From Hirudo medicinalis (lineage: Eukaryota > Annelida > Clitellata > Hirudinida > Hirudinidae): a DNA stretch of 64,000 nt. Made by a program: the position numbers and the translations under genes. Under the pieces are notes generated by a model that saw only the letters and a list, made by a program, of their open reading frames with translations, was not told the origin of the DNA and did no database searches. Where the stretch lies: positions 9,652 through 73,651 of the forward strand of contig MPNW01000051.1 of the NCBI GenBank assembly GCA_011800805.1, given 5' to 3'. This document shows positions 11,801 through 28,470 of the stretch, piece by piece. Numbering within the stretch: the stretch's first letter is position 1; each line of letters starts with the position of its first letter.

Positions 11801-12520
11801 CTAACCAAAGATCTCAGAGACTTTGGCGCCTTCCTCAGCCACGACCCCCTCAGCAAGGAGTCGTACTATGCCGAGATTGGCGAACCATCCGATGGCCCGT
11901 CCAATCACGTCGCAGGACCTAAATCTGATAGCCTCTACGATCTCATCATGGATGCCAGCTCTCCTTTGGAAGAGCAGGCCCGCTTGGAGGAGCCCGAGGG
12001 CAAAGCAAAAGCTGATTCTGACCTCATGGTGTTTTCCCCACCCTCCTCCGGTGAACACCTCAGGGCGAAGTCAGCCACGATTGTTCTTCCATCAACGGAC
12101 TCACCTCGCAAGGATTCCATTTCCCAACAGGAGCAGCAGACGTCGCGACAGTTCGAGACGGTTGCCGTCTCCACGGTAACCGGTGCGCCATTCGAGTGCG
12201 AGCCGATTTATTCGAAGGTCATTCCGCGACCCGAGAGGAAATCCGAGAATCAAGAGAACAACACTTCTAAAGACGTTCCCTCGGAACCGAGGATGTGTTC
12301 GCCCGAAGAGAAAGATGTTGCCGTCGATGGCAACGCGTTTTTTTGCGATAGTGATGACGACTATGAAGAAGCACAAGAGCAATTTATCTACGACCTCATG
12401 ATTGGTCACTATTCATGCGCCGGGCGGGGCTATCCGCACGGCTTCATCGAATCGTATTCGAAGACTGCCAATCTTTCGGTGGCCGAGGAAGTGGCCGAAC
12501 CCCCGTCCAATATTTTCTGA
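3733..12520 (+). CDS. DAGLA: sn1-specific diacylglycerol lipase, alpha-type, multi-exon
   Basis: Membrane serine hydrolase family that cleaves diacylglycerol to 2-arachidonoylglycerol. Exons: 3733-3827, 4107-4324, 4723-4824, 5083-5393, 5689-5823, 6220-6425, 6545-6692, 6921-7013, 7256-7333, 7902-7982, 8246-8388, 8631-8699, (one or more exons not found, 8700-9787), 9788-9963, 10249-10393, 10606-10981, 11191-12520; phases agree at every other junction. Exons 1-4 give four hydrophobic segments starting MPALVLFKRRWKLGSDDLV, the family N-terminus. Exon 5 has SDLDLVQSDIVTGLVL and exon 6 EVYQFLSGTPIT. The nucleophile elbow is GQSLAGG (family GHSLGAG), the acidic residue is in VVVGKDIVPR and the His in LPGKVVHIV. 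The usual RGT after the beta strand is WSA. A long Ser-rich acidic tail follows, as in DAGL alpha. The last exon changes frame once near 11600-11645. End of exon 4 and exon 7 borders are less certain. Confidence 0.85.
4671..4722 (+). repeat. ATC/AGC trinucleotide repeat abutting a splice acceptor
   Basis: A run of ATC repeats with an embedded AGC run ends directly at the CAG acceptor of DAGL exon 3, so the repeat takes the place of a normal polypyrimidine tract. Confidence 0.85.
5426..5647 (+). repeat. GAT repeat and ATC repeat within one DAGL intron
   Basis: GAT/GGT repeats at about 5426-5470 lie just after the exon 4 donor and ATC repeats at about 5598-5647 lie just before the exon 5 acceptor. 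The two are reverse complements of each other and could pair in the transcript. Confidence 0.85.
7197..7510 (+). repeat. ATC repeat and GAT/GAC repeat flanking DAGL exon 9
   Basis: ATC repeat at about 7197-7253 ends in the acceptor of exon 9 (7256-7333); GAT/GAC repeat at about 7345-7510 begins within 12 bases of its donor. Long open frames on the opposite strand here (His-rich or Ser-rich) are products of the repeat. Confidence 0.85.
7843..8043 (+). repeat. ATC repeat and GAT repeat flanking DAGL exon 10
   Basis: An ATC run (about 7843-7888) precedes the acceptor of the 81-nt exon 10 (7902-7982), and the donor itself (gtgatgatg) is the first unit of a GAT run to about 8043. Confidence 0.85.
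8700..9787 (+). other. DAGL intron region with at least one unplaced exon
   Basis: Exon 12 ends in phase 2 (after VVVGKDIVPR) but the next recognised exon at 9788 begins in phase 0, and the family segment between them (a basic helix and a strand after the catalytic Asp) is missing. So at least one exon should lie here. I could not place it: the stretch contains a long ATT array (8757-8897), an open frame at 9116-9310, and a second ATT-rich array (about 9590-9695). Confidence 0.6.
8757..8897 (+). repeat. ATT microsatellite
   Basis: About 140 bp of ATT units with a few ATC variants. It produces poly-Leu, poly-Tyr and poly-Ile frames on the two strands that are not genes. Confidence 0.95.
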
Positions 12521-12670
12521 GTCTTCTTTGGACACCACTGGACAAAAATACTCAATACTTAAGCAATCATCATCAAATGAATATCACTACCATAACTCTT
12601 GTTATGCATTACTACTGTTTGTACAATCAAAATCTCATCAGACTAAGCTACTAAAGAGCTGCATTTCTAC

Positions 12671-12819
12671 AACCAATCAAATCATATGTCCTAGATTCAG
12701 TGCCATTCCACGTTTCTGTAACCAATCAAATCACATGACCTAGATTCAGTGCCATTCCACGTTTCTGTAACCAATCAAATCACATGACCTAGATTCAGAG
12801 CCATTCCACGTTTCTATAG
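12671..12819 (+). repeat. 49-bp tandem repeat, three copies
   Basis: Units start at 12671, 12720 and 12769 with aaccaatcaaatca and run through ctagattcag and ccacgtttct. Copies 2 and 3 are nearly identical and copy 1 has a few changes. It lies about 150 bp after the DAGL stop, so probably in its 3' UTR; an AATAAA-like signal follows at about 12841. Confidence 0.9.
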
Positions 12820-15741
12820 GGAGGACTGCCTCTGTTGTAAAAATAAATATTTCTTAATTCTATTGCTTCTCTTGTCCTCCGGGCATTCCACCACTCTCGC
12901 ATTGATTACTCTCTTCCGACACCGTTTCCATGCAGAATTCGCTTTACTGCAATCCTTGTGTGGGGTCCTTGTGTTTCCTACTTGCTCACAATTTTTTTTA
13001 AATTTGTTTCACTCGGCATTATGCCCGGCACGACGGGCTCGTCTGCAGATCATCGGTGATTGAAGTTGATTTCCAGCAGCTGTGCTTCGAGCGGATGAAA
13101 GAACGAGCGGAAGGAACGATGGACGATCATCGAGCTCTTTCTTTTTGTGCTCAACTGATCAACAAATCTATTCATTGATTGACCGAGTGGATATTTTATT
13201 CCTTCTGTGGAAAAGCTACCTCCAGCCTGCAGCATGTTGTTGACTTTGATCCGAAGCTCAAGATAAGCCGGCCTCGTCCGGCCGAACGGAAATATGGACT
13301 CGGCCAATTCGGTCACGGGATTCCCTTACCTGTTGGCATCGGACGATCAAATGTCGTCGTCGTTCTAGTCGTGCGAGTTTGATAGGAAATTGTTCATTCA
13401 TTGTTGTTGTGGTAGTTCAACGTTTAATTCTTGAGTCATGTTTACGAAGCTTTGTCGACTGAGTTTGTCACTTGTTCTAATTTCCAATTTCTGTCCTGGT
13501 GTTAATTCGAGATCTCAATTTCAGTTTGAATCTTTGTCGAGCTTTCCAATTGCTATGAATTCATGATTGTTTGTGGTGAGTTTTTATTGTTCTTATTGTT
13601 GTTGTTGTTGTTGTTGTTGTTGTTATGATTATGGTTACACTATCGTAAATTTGTAATGATAATGTAGTCATAAATCCTTCTTTGGGCTTGTTCTTGTTGT
13701 ATTAAGTTGAATTATATTTTTCATTGTTAATTTGAATGCAGTTCAAGTTCATTTGCTTGATTCCGCTCGTCTGCCAATCATTCAGTCATTCGTCATTCAT
13801 TCAGAGTCATCCGCTGTTATGTCCACTGCGAAGACTCCATTTGAGATTTCAATGTTATGGTTTCATTTGTTGCTGAAACAACTATTTGTTGTTGTTGTTG
13901 TTGTTCATTTTATTTCAAAAACGTGCCAATACTCGTGAAATCTTAACAATGGTTGCTGGTGCAGTTACTGATTTTATCGATATCATTAATTATGTTATTA
14001 TATATTATTATATTATATTATATTAATAATATTATGAATTATATTATTATATATATTACCTAATCATTAATTAATTGCTCGTAATTTATTTTATGTAATC
14101 GATTACATTTTCGATACATTTTCAGCATTTCACTTCTCGATGTTATCGAGAGTTAAGAGTCACAAATTAGGAATTAATTGACATCTTCATTTTCATTAAT
14201 TTTTCTCTTGTTGCATCAAACGTTCGGCGACGACCTCGTAGTTTTTATTTTCGTTGTTATTATTATTATTATTATTGTTGTTGTTGTCTTCAGTACTTGA
14301 ATTGTTCTGTCGTTCTTTCTGCTCTTTCCAGTGGCCACCGTCGTGTTTCTCATGCGGGTCCAAAAGCTCGCCTGAAAACCCGACTTGGCATTAGTTCGCA
14401 GTTCATGGCATCGTGGTTGTTGTTGTTGTTATTATGTTATTGTTCCTTAAAGTGCTTGTTGTTGTCATCATTATTAGTTGGCCAGTTATTTATTTTAATA
14501 TTTAGTTGCATATTAATTGGCATCGTTACGGATGGTTTGTTCGATGGGTGTGGATCTTAGGTACTCATATTAAAACGACTTATCATTGTTTATCTCTGCT
14601 ATCATTAGTAGTACGATTAACATAGTTATTGATGCTGTTAATGTTGTTGTTGTTGTTGTTGTTGTTGTTACTGCTGCTGTTGCTGTTGTTGTAACTACGG
14701 TTGTTGCTGGATTGTTAGAATTAGAATTCAATGCTACCTAGGAGTGTTGTTCTTAATAGTTTTTATCAGTTTTCTGTTTATGATATTTATTATTTGGCAT
14801 TAATTATTATCGCATGCATTTGATATTGTTGCGGCATGTTTCGTGGCAAAGGAACTGAGACAACAGTATGCCTCTGTTAGCTTAAAAATTGTTAAAACTT
14901 AGCTTAGATCTTCGGAGATGCCAGATTAGTTGTGCTCGTAAAAATAACCATTGACTATAACTATCTCGTTAGTACCACTGTCTCCTGAGATTCGTTTGAT
15001 GATTGATTGTAGCCATAATCCTGCAATTACCGGTTGTAACTTTACCGTGGTTTATTGTAAACTTCGCTTTGGTGTAACTTTATGAGTTTGTCGTTAACTA
15101 ATCTTTACGATAACTGGAGGTAATTTTACAAATATTAATTGTGATTTTCAAAATAATAATAATAATTCGTTGCTGTTTCACAACGTCCAGCTATTACTTT
15201 ACAATCATCTGTAACTTAAGGTAACTTAGTAAAGAAACCATAATCTCTAAGTGGGCGAGTCCATGTTAAAGTTGGGTGGTGGGGTGGATGGTCATGTGTT
15301 TCTTGGTCCCTTTTTTTTATCGCGGGTGTGCTGTCAATGGATCTTGAACGATGAAACAGTCGTCAGAGTCTTAAGTTTGACTAAAATTCTTATTTTCTCG
15401 AGCTCTGAATTTTAGAACTGAAGTCTTTTGCATTTTAATCTCTAAACGTCTTTGCAAATTTAAAACGTTAGGGAGTAGGACAGATCAGGATAAAATCGCT
15501 AAAATATATTTATTCAAGCCAAACATAATATTTATTAAAAATTTATTTGGAATTTGTCAGCTGAGTTGATTCAGAATTAAAGAAAAATTGTTTTAGATAA
15601 CCGAATAGCTTTTAAATGTTGTTGTTGGTGAGGTGTCAGAAGGCGTCGATGTGAAGCAGGGTTGTTTTATTCTAGTTGGACACTTAACAAATATTTGGAA
15701 TTGTTTTATAATCTTATCTTAATAAAATCTGAGATATTCGG
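12820..15741. other. Spacer between DAGL and the mannosidase gene
   Basis: AT-rich DNA with several GTT (TTG) microsatellites at about 13595-13624, 13890-13903, 14275-14290 and 14640-14693, and an AT-rich palindromic stretch near 13990-14060. The short open frames show no family I know. The 5' UTR and promoter of the mannosidase gene should lie at the right end. Confidence 0.5.
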
Positions 15742-20640
<4,899 letters not shown>

Positions 20641-21459
20641 TTTTGACGTCGTTCGCCGATGTAAATAGCAAACGATTTGAACTTAGGTTATTTTCAATTC
20701 GTGATGTCGACGTGCGATCTGTCGTTCGTTCGTTCGTTCGATTGAAACCCTTCTGTTGATTGCAGCCATTCCGAGCCGGCTGGTTTGTGATTGCGTGATT
20801 GTGTGCGTGCGTATTTAAAATTTGTGATTTCTTCTCCCCCGCCTCCCGAACCCACAGATTCTTTCCTTCCTTCGTCTCACATAAGATTGGCTTGTTTTGT
20901 TCGTCGACTCCTCCCACCACTGGTCGACCGATGTGCATAATTAATGGCAGAATGATTAATGACCCGTTAGTGATCGTTTATTTTTTTTTTAAGTTAAGAA
21001 TGTTCGATTGCAATAAATTAAGACTTTGGTTCGTCAAAATCCCTGCCGTCCTCATTTAAATTCCTGGTTTCAAATCATGTTTTCACCTTCGGCCCTCGTC
21101 AAGCTCCTGCGTTTTGCGCTCGTCTTTCAGCAGCTGGTTTAACGTCCGAGCCTCCCTTTCTCTTCCTGGTTTTCAGTCGCTGCTCGAAAAAGCTCCTTCG
21201 AATTGCCCAGCTTGTACATTGATGCTCGTCGGCCGCTCGGTCGGCCGACCGCGTCGAGATGGTAGTTCGGTGCTGCCGGACTGCAATCGACCGTGCAACT
21301 CTGCATTCCAGTTTTACTCTCGGATGGCATCCTTTCATGGACTCTTCAGGATGATTATTACTTTAGTTAATGACCTTAATTAGTTTCACTTAAGTGACTA
21401 ACTCGACGGCTAGTTTGTTGTTAATTTAACTTCTGTCATTTAATGTTTGTGCTTTGATC

Positions 21460-21475
21460 GTTGTGATGATGATGG

Positions 21476-21506
<31 letters not shown>

Positions 21507-21530
21507 CGTTGTGATGATGATGATGATGAT
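21460..21530 (+). repeat. GAT microsatellite
   Basis: GAT repeat in two blocks separated by tcgttgt. Confidence 0.9.
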
Positions 21531-22956
21531 TAACATTTGAAGGTCGTTAAAGATTGGAGTTAATGTTCCATTTGTTTGACTATAAGTGCCTTCGTCTGCT
21601 TACGAGGATCTTATCTTCTTGGGGATCGTTATCATCATCACTTGGTTTGTTCCTTCCACACCTCTTTTGGTTCTATGTGTTACATTTGCTCGACTCGTCT
21701 TTTTGTCCTGGAGTCCTGACGACTGTGATGATGATGAGGATGATGATGACCATGTGGATTGTTATTTTTGCTGCTGGTTGAATGCTTGATTATTACTCTG
21801 ACAAGATGAGAATGCAGTCCGAAATTTTTTGAACTCTTGTCGCAAACGAAATTCATGGTGGTTATGATGATGATGAATTATCATTATGATTTCTTTGACG
21901 ATGTTGTTGATGATGATGATGATAAGATCAGGAGTAGGAGAACAAGTACATTTCATCTTAGACTAGTGCTGGTGCCCTCTTGCGTGCGTTCTACATCACA
22001 GCTTGCCGTCTTCTCAAGCTATTAGTTACATGACCAGAGTGCACATGCTTGATGTTGTCCGTCTCAGTGTCACTTGTTATGGTCATATGGTCATTCTGTT
22101 ACATCACCATTTCAAGATGAGTCACAGTCATTCCTATTGTCCGTGTCGGGCTAAATATTACTTGGTGTCATCCGTTTGCATGCTATTGCGATGATTTCAA
22201 CTCTTGGGTGCATGGGTTCGTCTGTCATTTTGAAATGTTCCATTTCTTTTTTCCTGGCTGTAATGGAATGTCGCTAATTTGTAAATAATTGAGAAGTTGA
22301 GAATTGGCCAAATTCAACTCGTTGGTGAAGTGTTCTGATTTCTGACAGCACAGCAGCAACAAGGAATAGCTAGGTTGGTCTTTTTCGTCCGTGACAGAAA
22401 AGGATTTGTTCGGTTTTGGTTGGAGGGCTAAGGATTACGATTTAGTAGCGGACCGTCGTAGTGACGTAACTATGGACGAAACCGCGTCACACGCATCATT
22501 ACAATATTTTATAGTTTTAGTAAATATATTAGGTAATTATGTATTAATTCTTATTTTTACTATTTATTGTATGTTAATATAATGTTGTTTGTAATATCAT
22601 TATTTTAGTTTTATTTATTTTGTCTAATATTTATTACTTTAATAAATTATTATTTCAATTTTTAAAAAATAATACGAAATGGTTATTTGATTTGCAATTA
22701 GGTAAACAAATCTACTCAATAGCTACAATTTGAGCAATTTTGTAAGCCGATTGGATCCTTAATAGAAGTGTATGAGAAATAATGATTTTATCAAATGCAT
22801 TAATAGCTTCGACAAATTCATTCCGAATATCCCCTAACAAAGAAACTCTGGTTTTTATCGTGAGGAAAAGTTGAGACTCAGTTCTGAGCGATTTGTTAGC
22901 GACAAATTGTTCCTCTAGGCGTGCGTACTTAAGTCAGAGCCGGATTTACCCAGGTG

Positions 22957-23075
22957 GCTTCCGCATGGTCTAATGGTTAAGACTTCCGCCTCTCACGATG
23001 GCAGCACGGATTCGAATCCCGTTGCGGTAGCACCGTCCTAATCATCTAGCTATGCAACGGACGTTAATGAACAAT
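22957..23075 (+). mobile_element. tRNA-derived SINE (tRNA-Glu-like head)
   Basis: 22957-23031 folds as a tRNA: acceptor strands GCTTCCG and CGGTAGC pair at 6 of 7 positions, a D arm has GGTC/GACT with TAATGGTTAA loop, the anticodon loop reads CTCTCAC (anticodon CTC, Glu) and the T loop is TTCGAAT. The anticodon stem is badly mispaired, so this is not a working tRNA. It is followed by a core (atcatctagctatgcaacgg, then acgttaa) that also occurs without the head at 25280-25310 and 54480-54510, there followed by AAAT repeats. Head plus shared core plus simple tail is the SINE plan. Confidence 0.75.
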
Positions 23076-24239
23076 TATTTATTATACCCAGGGGGAGGCC
23101 CCAGTGCAGTGTGGTTGATGGAGGCCAACAAGCCAACTTCTGTTCCCCGCGACAACCTGACAAGCAAAATAAAGGCTTCTTTTGGTTGGTGGAGGTTCCT
23201 GTGCAGTTGCACTGGCCGACCATGCCTAAATCCAGCACCGACTTAAGTCAAGTGGTTTGGTTATTTGCATGGCAGACTACTTTGGATTGCAGATCCTACA
23301 ATTCGCACCTCCCATATAATCACGTGCTGATTCTAACCCTATTAGCAATGCTCATTAAGCGCGCACCATGCTACGTATTACCTCGGATCCTTCGTTCATG
23401 GCTCCTTTGACTCCCGGGTGTCTACGTAAGAAGGAACAGTCCCCACATTCGGACGTTAATCAAATAAATAAAGGAAAGTACTGTTTAGCCAGCAGCCACG
23501 AAGATTAGCTGCACACTGGCGATAGCCTTGCAATTAGCTAGCTATATTAGCTAGTCACCGATTTCTGAGAAATAGGGGTGCTGGCTACTCCGGAGCGTTG
23601 ACTCGGTATTGCAGTACAATCGGGAATGGCTTTGAAATTGAGCGTAACAAATAATCTCGTCAGTCAACGGACATTAATATACTCCCTTCCGAGAACTCTT
23701 CCCTTCTCTCTCCTAACTCTTTCGGCTTCGTCGGTACGTTGCTATTCTGCAGTCAGTTAGTCAGTCGGAGTATTGTTGTGGCTGTTGTAACTAGAGTTTC
23801 TAGTGGAGTCGTCTCTTCAGGACTGTGGATGCCACATTACCTCCATAAAGAAATTATCAATTTGAATTTGATGTACGTTGCCTCTTTTATTTTTAGTTTT
23901 TGCAGTTTGTTTTTTTTTACATTGTTAATGAATCGCGTTTCTCAACAAAACTTGAGAGAATTGTAACACGTATCGTTTTAAATCGAGAAATAACGTGATG
24001 TATTAATTGCTGATATTCGAGATTTACGTTGAAATATAAACGGAAGAGAGTGTAAGATCGCATATCCATCATAACCATGTGCTGATCCTAATCCTATCAG
24101 CGATGACTTATCAGGCGTGCCAGGGGCGGATCTAGAACACTTTGCACTCTGAACTCTGGAACCTAGACCCCTTAGGGTCAATCACTAAACCGCTTGCTGA
24201 TGCATATATAAACCGGCGGATATTTTAGAGCCATTTTGC

Positions 24240-24819
24240 TTGTTGTTGTTTTTTTTAATCTTTAAAAATTTAATTATGCAATGGTTTCAGGCCTTTCATA
24301 TCCAAATTTTCCTCTCAGCTGTTTTCCTCTCAGAAAAGCTAATTCTGTCTGACCGCATGAATATCCTCTCCACACCATCACGGAAACTCTCCGAATTTTC
24401 TACTGCAATAAACCTCTTATTCCATCTCCAAATCATGCCAGTATCAGTGGCACCCATCAAATCGTGGATGTTAAACTTTGTTTCGTCTAGAATAATTACT
24501 GACTTCCGTAAAGTCCCCACAATCATCCATATGTTTTGCCCATTCCAACTGTTTATCCTCTTTCTTGAGGTATGGGAGTATTTAGCGGCATTGATATTAA
24601 TTATGCAAATACGTGAAACCGCTCTTAAAGATATTGTGAACAAATTGGCACATCAACTTGCAATTCCTGTTAAAACATGTAATAAATTCGTTTTTAACTT
24701 TATTGTAAGATTTCGTGATAATATTTAAATTATATAATCATATTTGAGGTTATAAAATTCATATTTAAGAAAGTTAGGCGAAAAATTGTGACGCTCTTAA
24801 AGATATGACGACCACTGTA
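24240..24819 (-). mobile_element. Tc1/mariner transposon remnant
   Basis: On the minus strand the 115-codon frame 24643-24296 contains SVIILDETKFNIHDL and then IWRWNKRF, matching the second catalytic Asp block (DExKF) and the following W-R of Tc1/mariner transposases. At 24792-24817 the minus strand begins CAGTGGTCGTCATATCTTTA, a typical Tc1 inverted-terminal end, next to a TA. The opposite end and the C-terminal catalytic residue are absent, and the frame is short. It is a 3'-truncated, inactive copy. A 162-codon frame on the plus strand is its shadow. Confidence 0.7.
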
Positions 24820-25265
24820 TTTCAATATCTTGATGTATGTAAGTAAGGGTAAGGTCCATTCTGTCTGTCAGCTAGCATCGTTAGGCCGAAGATAAGTTTT
24901 TAAACTTTCGAGAGTCGAAAAACTTTTCATTGCCGGCTGTTGTGGATGGTCATGTAGCCGAAATGAATAGAATCATTCTAACATTTGAATATAAATCATT
25001 GTCTGCCCAATATACAGTATATCAATATGTAATCTGCAAAATTTGAGATTGCTCGAACAACATCTTTAACTTGATGCCATTTTATCCAGCGAATGTGGAC
25101 CTCATATACAGATGGATTTTCAGAAATCGGAATAATTTAATTAAATAGTTAATATTTGCCTAATAATATTATTAATACTGTTATTATTTTTATAATCTAA
25201 CCTTTTACAACTATCATTACTCTAACACTTCTTATTTCATTACAATATCTAACACTAACTAACAA

Positions 25266-25318
25266 GTTCAAATCATCTTAGTCATGTAACGGACTTTAAT
25301 CAAGTAAATAAATGGATG
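25266..25318 (+). mobile_element. Truncated SINE tail copy
   Basis: Contains atcatcttagtcatgtaacg, then gactttaatcaa and AAAT units, the same core and tail as the element at 22957 and the one at 54471. The tRNA-like head is missing. Confidence 0.65.
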
Positions 25319-25677
25319 GCATTCTTCTCGTCTCTCCTATCTCCTGGCTGCGTCGCTAGGCTGCTACTCCAGCGTCGTCATTGTCGCTGTCGCTACAAGA
25401 GTATCATTTAAAGTGGAGAGAATGTTAACAATTTTGAAATGATCGATAAGGGACATAAAATCTTTTCTGCTTCATCTCATTATTTTGCATTTTAATTAAG
25501 CATTAAGCATTTTTCATAACAACTCATTAACTGTGATAAATATCATTTGAAGTTTCATGCAAAATGTTCACAATCCACTTCCACCATGTTAGTCGTAAAG
25601 TGACTACATTCTGAACTATTTTCTCGTCCCTTTTGCCTTCCTAAGAATCGATGGCTTAATCTGAATATAGTATTCTT

Positions 25678-26150
25678 GAAAGCAGTGGCTCCGATTTGTT
25701 GTTGTTTTCGTGACTGGATCGACATAAAGTATTGTAAGTTATACATTTTCATAAAGGGGAGATAATAAGGCACTTGAATGTACAAAGTACATCTTCATGA
25801 AATGAATTTTGTTAGCCACAAAATAAGTTTAAAAACAGAAAAACGAAAAGAAAGAAATAATAAACGTAACAAAATTTCAAAAAACCATATCCTCCAAAAG
25901 AGCATTCAATTATCTAAAAAATTATCTTGTGACGTGTCTAAACCAAACTACCATACCTCGTAACCTCCATAATAAGTGCCAAATGTGGTAACTTTGTGGC
26001 GATAATTGAAGTACTGCGATCTCCATAAACCCATTTATGAATTTATATCATTCGATAGAGTGTTTAATCGCCTACAAATCAAATGAAATTGAATTAATAC
26101 GATCGCACCTTTCCGGTCACGAAAACAACAAATTGAAGCCACTGCTTTTT
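25678..26150. repeat. Imperfect inverted repeat, arms about 45 bp
   Basis: gcagtggctccgatttgttg at about 25681 (continuing gttttcgtgactgg) is matched on the opposite strand at about 26103-26147 (gcagtggcttcaatttgttg, then ttttcgtgaccgg). The arms are about 400 bp apart. It may be a decayed element or two opposed fragments of one family. Confidence 0.6.
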
Positions 26151-26683
26151 GTGACAACGCCACCGGACTTTGAAATTGTATGTTGAAATACAATTGTGTT
26201 TTATAATGTCTTAAGTTGATTGTGGCAAACTCGTTCAAATTGTACAAACAATTCCATTCTTGTCATTTGAGCGAGAAATATATCGATTTGACATTTTAAT
26301 ACAAGAAGTTTGGTAGCAAGTGCTATTTATTACTTTTATTCAGCTGCAATATTTATTTTTAATTCTATTCGATGATATCACTCAGACATGACAATGTACG
26401 GACTGGACAGCATACGTTCATAAGCAGGCAATGTAAAAGGTTTTTACAAATTATGGCAATTCATCGAGGAAGTTCTACTTAATCAAAGCTAGGCTTACAT
26501 TGGAATTCGGGTTCACGAAAGGACTCATTATTACTTTGATATCCTCTTATCTTATATTCCTGGAGCCATTCAAATGTTGAAAAACAACAGACGCGGATTT
26601 AATTCCCCACAATCACCGAGGTATAATTGTTGTTCTTGTGAGGCCAGCAGAGCCTAGTGGTTTTCACAGAAAAATAATTGACT

Positions 26684-26808
26684 GAGAAGATGAAGAAGAA
26701 GGACAAAAGAAGAAGAAGAAAAATAAAAAATAATAAGAAGAAGAATAAGGAGAAGGAGAAGAAAAGGAAGAAGAAGAAGAAGAATAAGAAGAGGAAGGGG
26801 AGGAGAAT
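26684..26808 (+). repeat. Purine-only tract, mostly AAG/GGA
   Basis: About 125 bp with almost no pyrimidines on the plus strand, made of AAG, AGG and AAT units. Confidence 0.9.
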
Positions 26809-27117
26809 TTAGTTAAAAATATGAAGGACTTGCACAAAAGTCTGGGTATTCAGATAATACTACGCAACACATAAAAATCACAACGGAGTTAGCATTTAAT
26901 AAATGTCGAACCGATAAAAAATACAATGTCAAAGGTCAAAGGTCACACATGATGCTCCCAAAATATTTAGCCTTGCACACGGTCTAGCGGTTAAGAAAGC
27001 AAAAATTGAGGCTCAGACATTTAAAAATATCTCTTGGAGTTCTCAGTACTCAGTTTAAGTGCAAAAAGGTGCTCTTGTAGCAGACACGGACTTCCCCCAT
27101 ATAGAAATGTAGTGAGG

Positions 27118-27171
27118 TGTAATAATAATAACTACAGCAACAACAACAATAATAATAATAATAATAATAAC

Positions 27172-27215
<44 letters not shown>

Positions 27216-27256
27216 TAATAATAATAATAACTACAACAATAATAATAATAATTANC
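27118..27256 (+). repeat. AAT/CAA microsatellite containing an ambiguous base
   Basis: AAT array with AAC variants ending beside an undetermined base (n) near 27255, which marks a collapsed or poorly read repeat in the assembly. Confidence 0.95.
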
Positions 27257-28339
27257 AGCGAAACGTGATCGTCTGCTTCTGTTGCTGTTCTTGATGATTT
27301 TGTTGTTTTTTCTCAGCAAAAAGTTCGGGGTTTTCCTCTGATCCGTGCTCCTTCATCATCCATCTGACACTCATTGAGCAGGGAATGAAATGAGAGATGA
27401 ACTCAAGAAGAACTTCCTTGCCTCCCCAGGACACGTGTTGGATCGACCTCGGTGTCGGTTTCCCCTTAAAACGACACAGATGCATGTAATTCATACCCCA
27501 CCCTCACCCCCCTGGTAGGGTGGTGGTCGCAATTTGTATTTCGAAATTAATGATTTCCCTTTAAAATCCATGGACCCGGCCTCAATTTTGTAAAAATTTC
27601 GAACCTCGGTTAAGCGATACTCGGGACTCTTTCTCTCTCACCTTAGAAACTCAACCCCATCTTTGGCCCTAGCCCTGACCGTAATCTTAACCTCAACCTC
27701 AACCCTTATCCCCTTTCTCTGAACCATAAAAAAATTCACTCCCCACCCCGACCAGACGGCCTCTAATCGCATCCACCTCTCTCTGCCAAATTCCCCTGCG
27801 TTTTCCTGAACGCTCCCAAAGCTGTCGACACGGTACGTCGTCATCTTCACCGATATCTCTGACCTCCCTCTTGTTCTTTGACCCAGAAAGCGATCCAAGT
27901 GAGGAACAAAAGATTGAATTGGAGGATTGAAGAAGAAAAATACCGTGCCAAGCAGTGCCTGGCATTGTTAGGGGCGCTAGACACTACAGTTTTCATCGGG
28001 TTGGTCTCGTTGGTTCTCAACGCTGCAATTCAGCAGATTCTTTGATCCTCATGTTTTGCCATATCCAAGTGCTGGAAAAGGGTGGTGATGAAGTGTGGTT
28101 GGTTGGTTGGTTGGTTTTGTTTGTGAGTGTGTATGCGTGTGCGTGTGCGTGCGTGCTTGTTATTTTTATTCTTTCCGGTTTTGTCTTCTTCTCTCCATCT
28201 TTTCCGGGTGATAACAGAGCGCCGTGTGGAGTCAAAAGATTCATCCTCCAACCCTGGTTCTCTCTGATAGCGTCAGTTCTCCAGGTTATTATAGGAGTCA
28301 GATTAGGGGAGATCTTCGCGGCGTTCCTTTGTTAATGGC

Positions 28340-28470
28340 TAGGATCATTATCATCATCATCAGCAGCATCATAATTACCATCATCAACATCAACGTCATA
28401 GTCGTCGTCATCATCATCGTCGTCGTCATCACCATCGTCGTCGTCATCATAATCATCATCTCGCTTTTAG
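28340..28470 (+). repeat. ATC/GTC microsatellite
   Basis: Mixed ATC, GTC and CGT units. Confidence 0.85.

Noticed and set aside
22957..23031. Functional tRNA-Glu gene
   Set aside because: The anticodon stem does not pair, an acceptor pair and a T-stem pair are mismatched, and the sequence runs on into a core shared with other SINE copies.
24240..24728. 162-codon hydrophobic plus-strand frame
   Set aside because: Opposite strand of the Tc1/mariner remnant; no family match in this direction.
27034..27319. Poly-Asn and poly-Tyr frames on both strands
   Set aside because: Translation of an AAT microsatellite with an ambiguous base.
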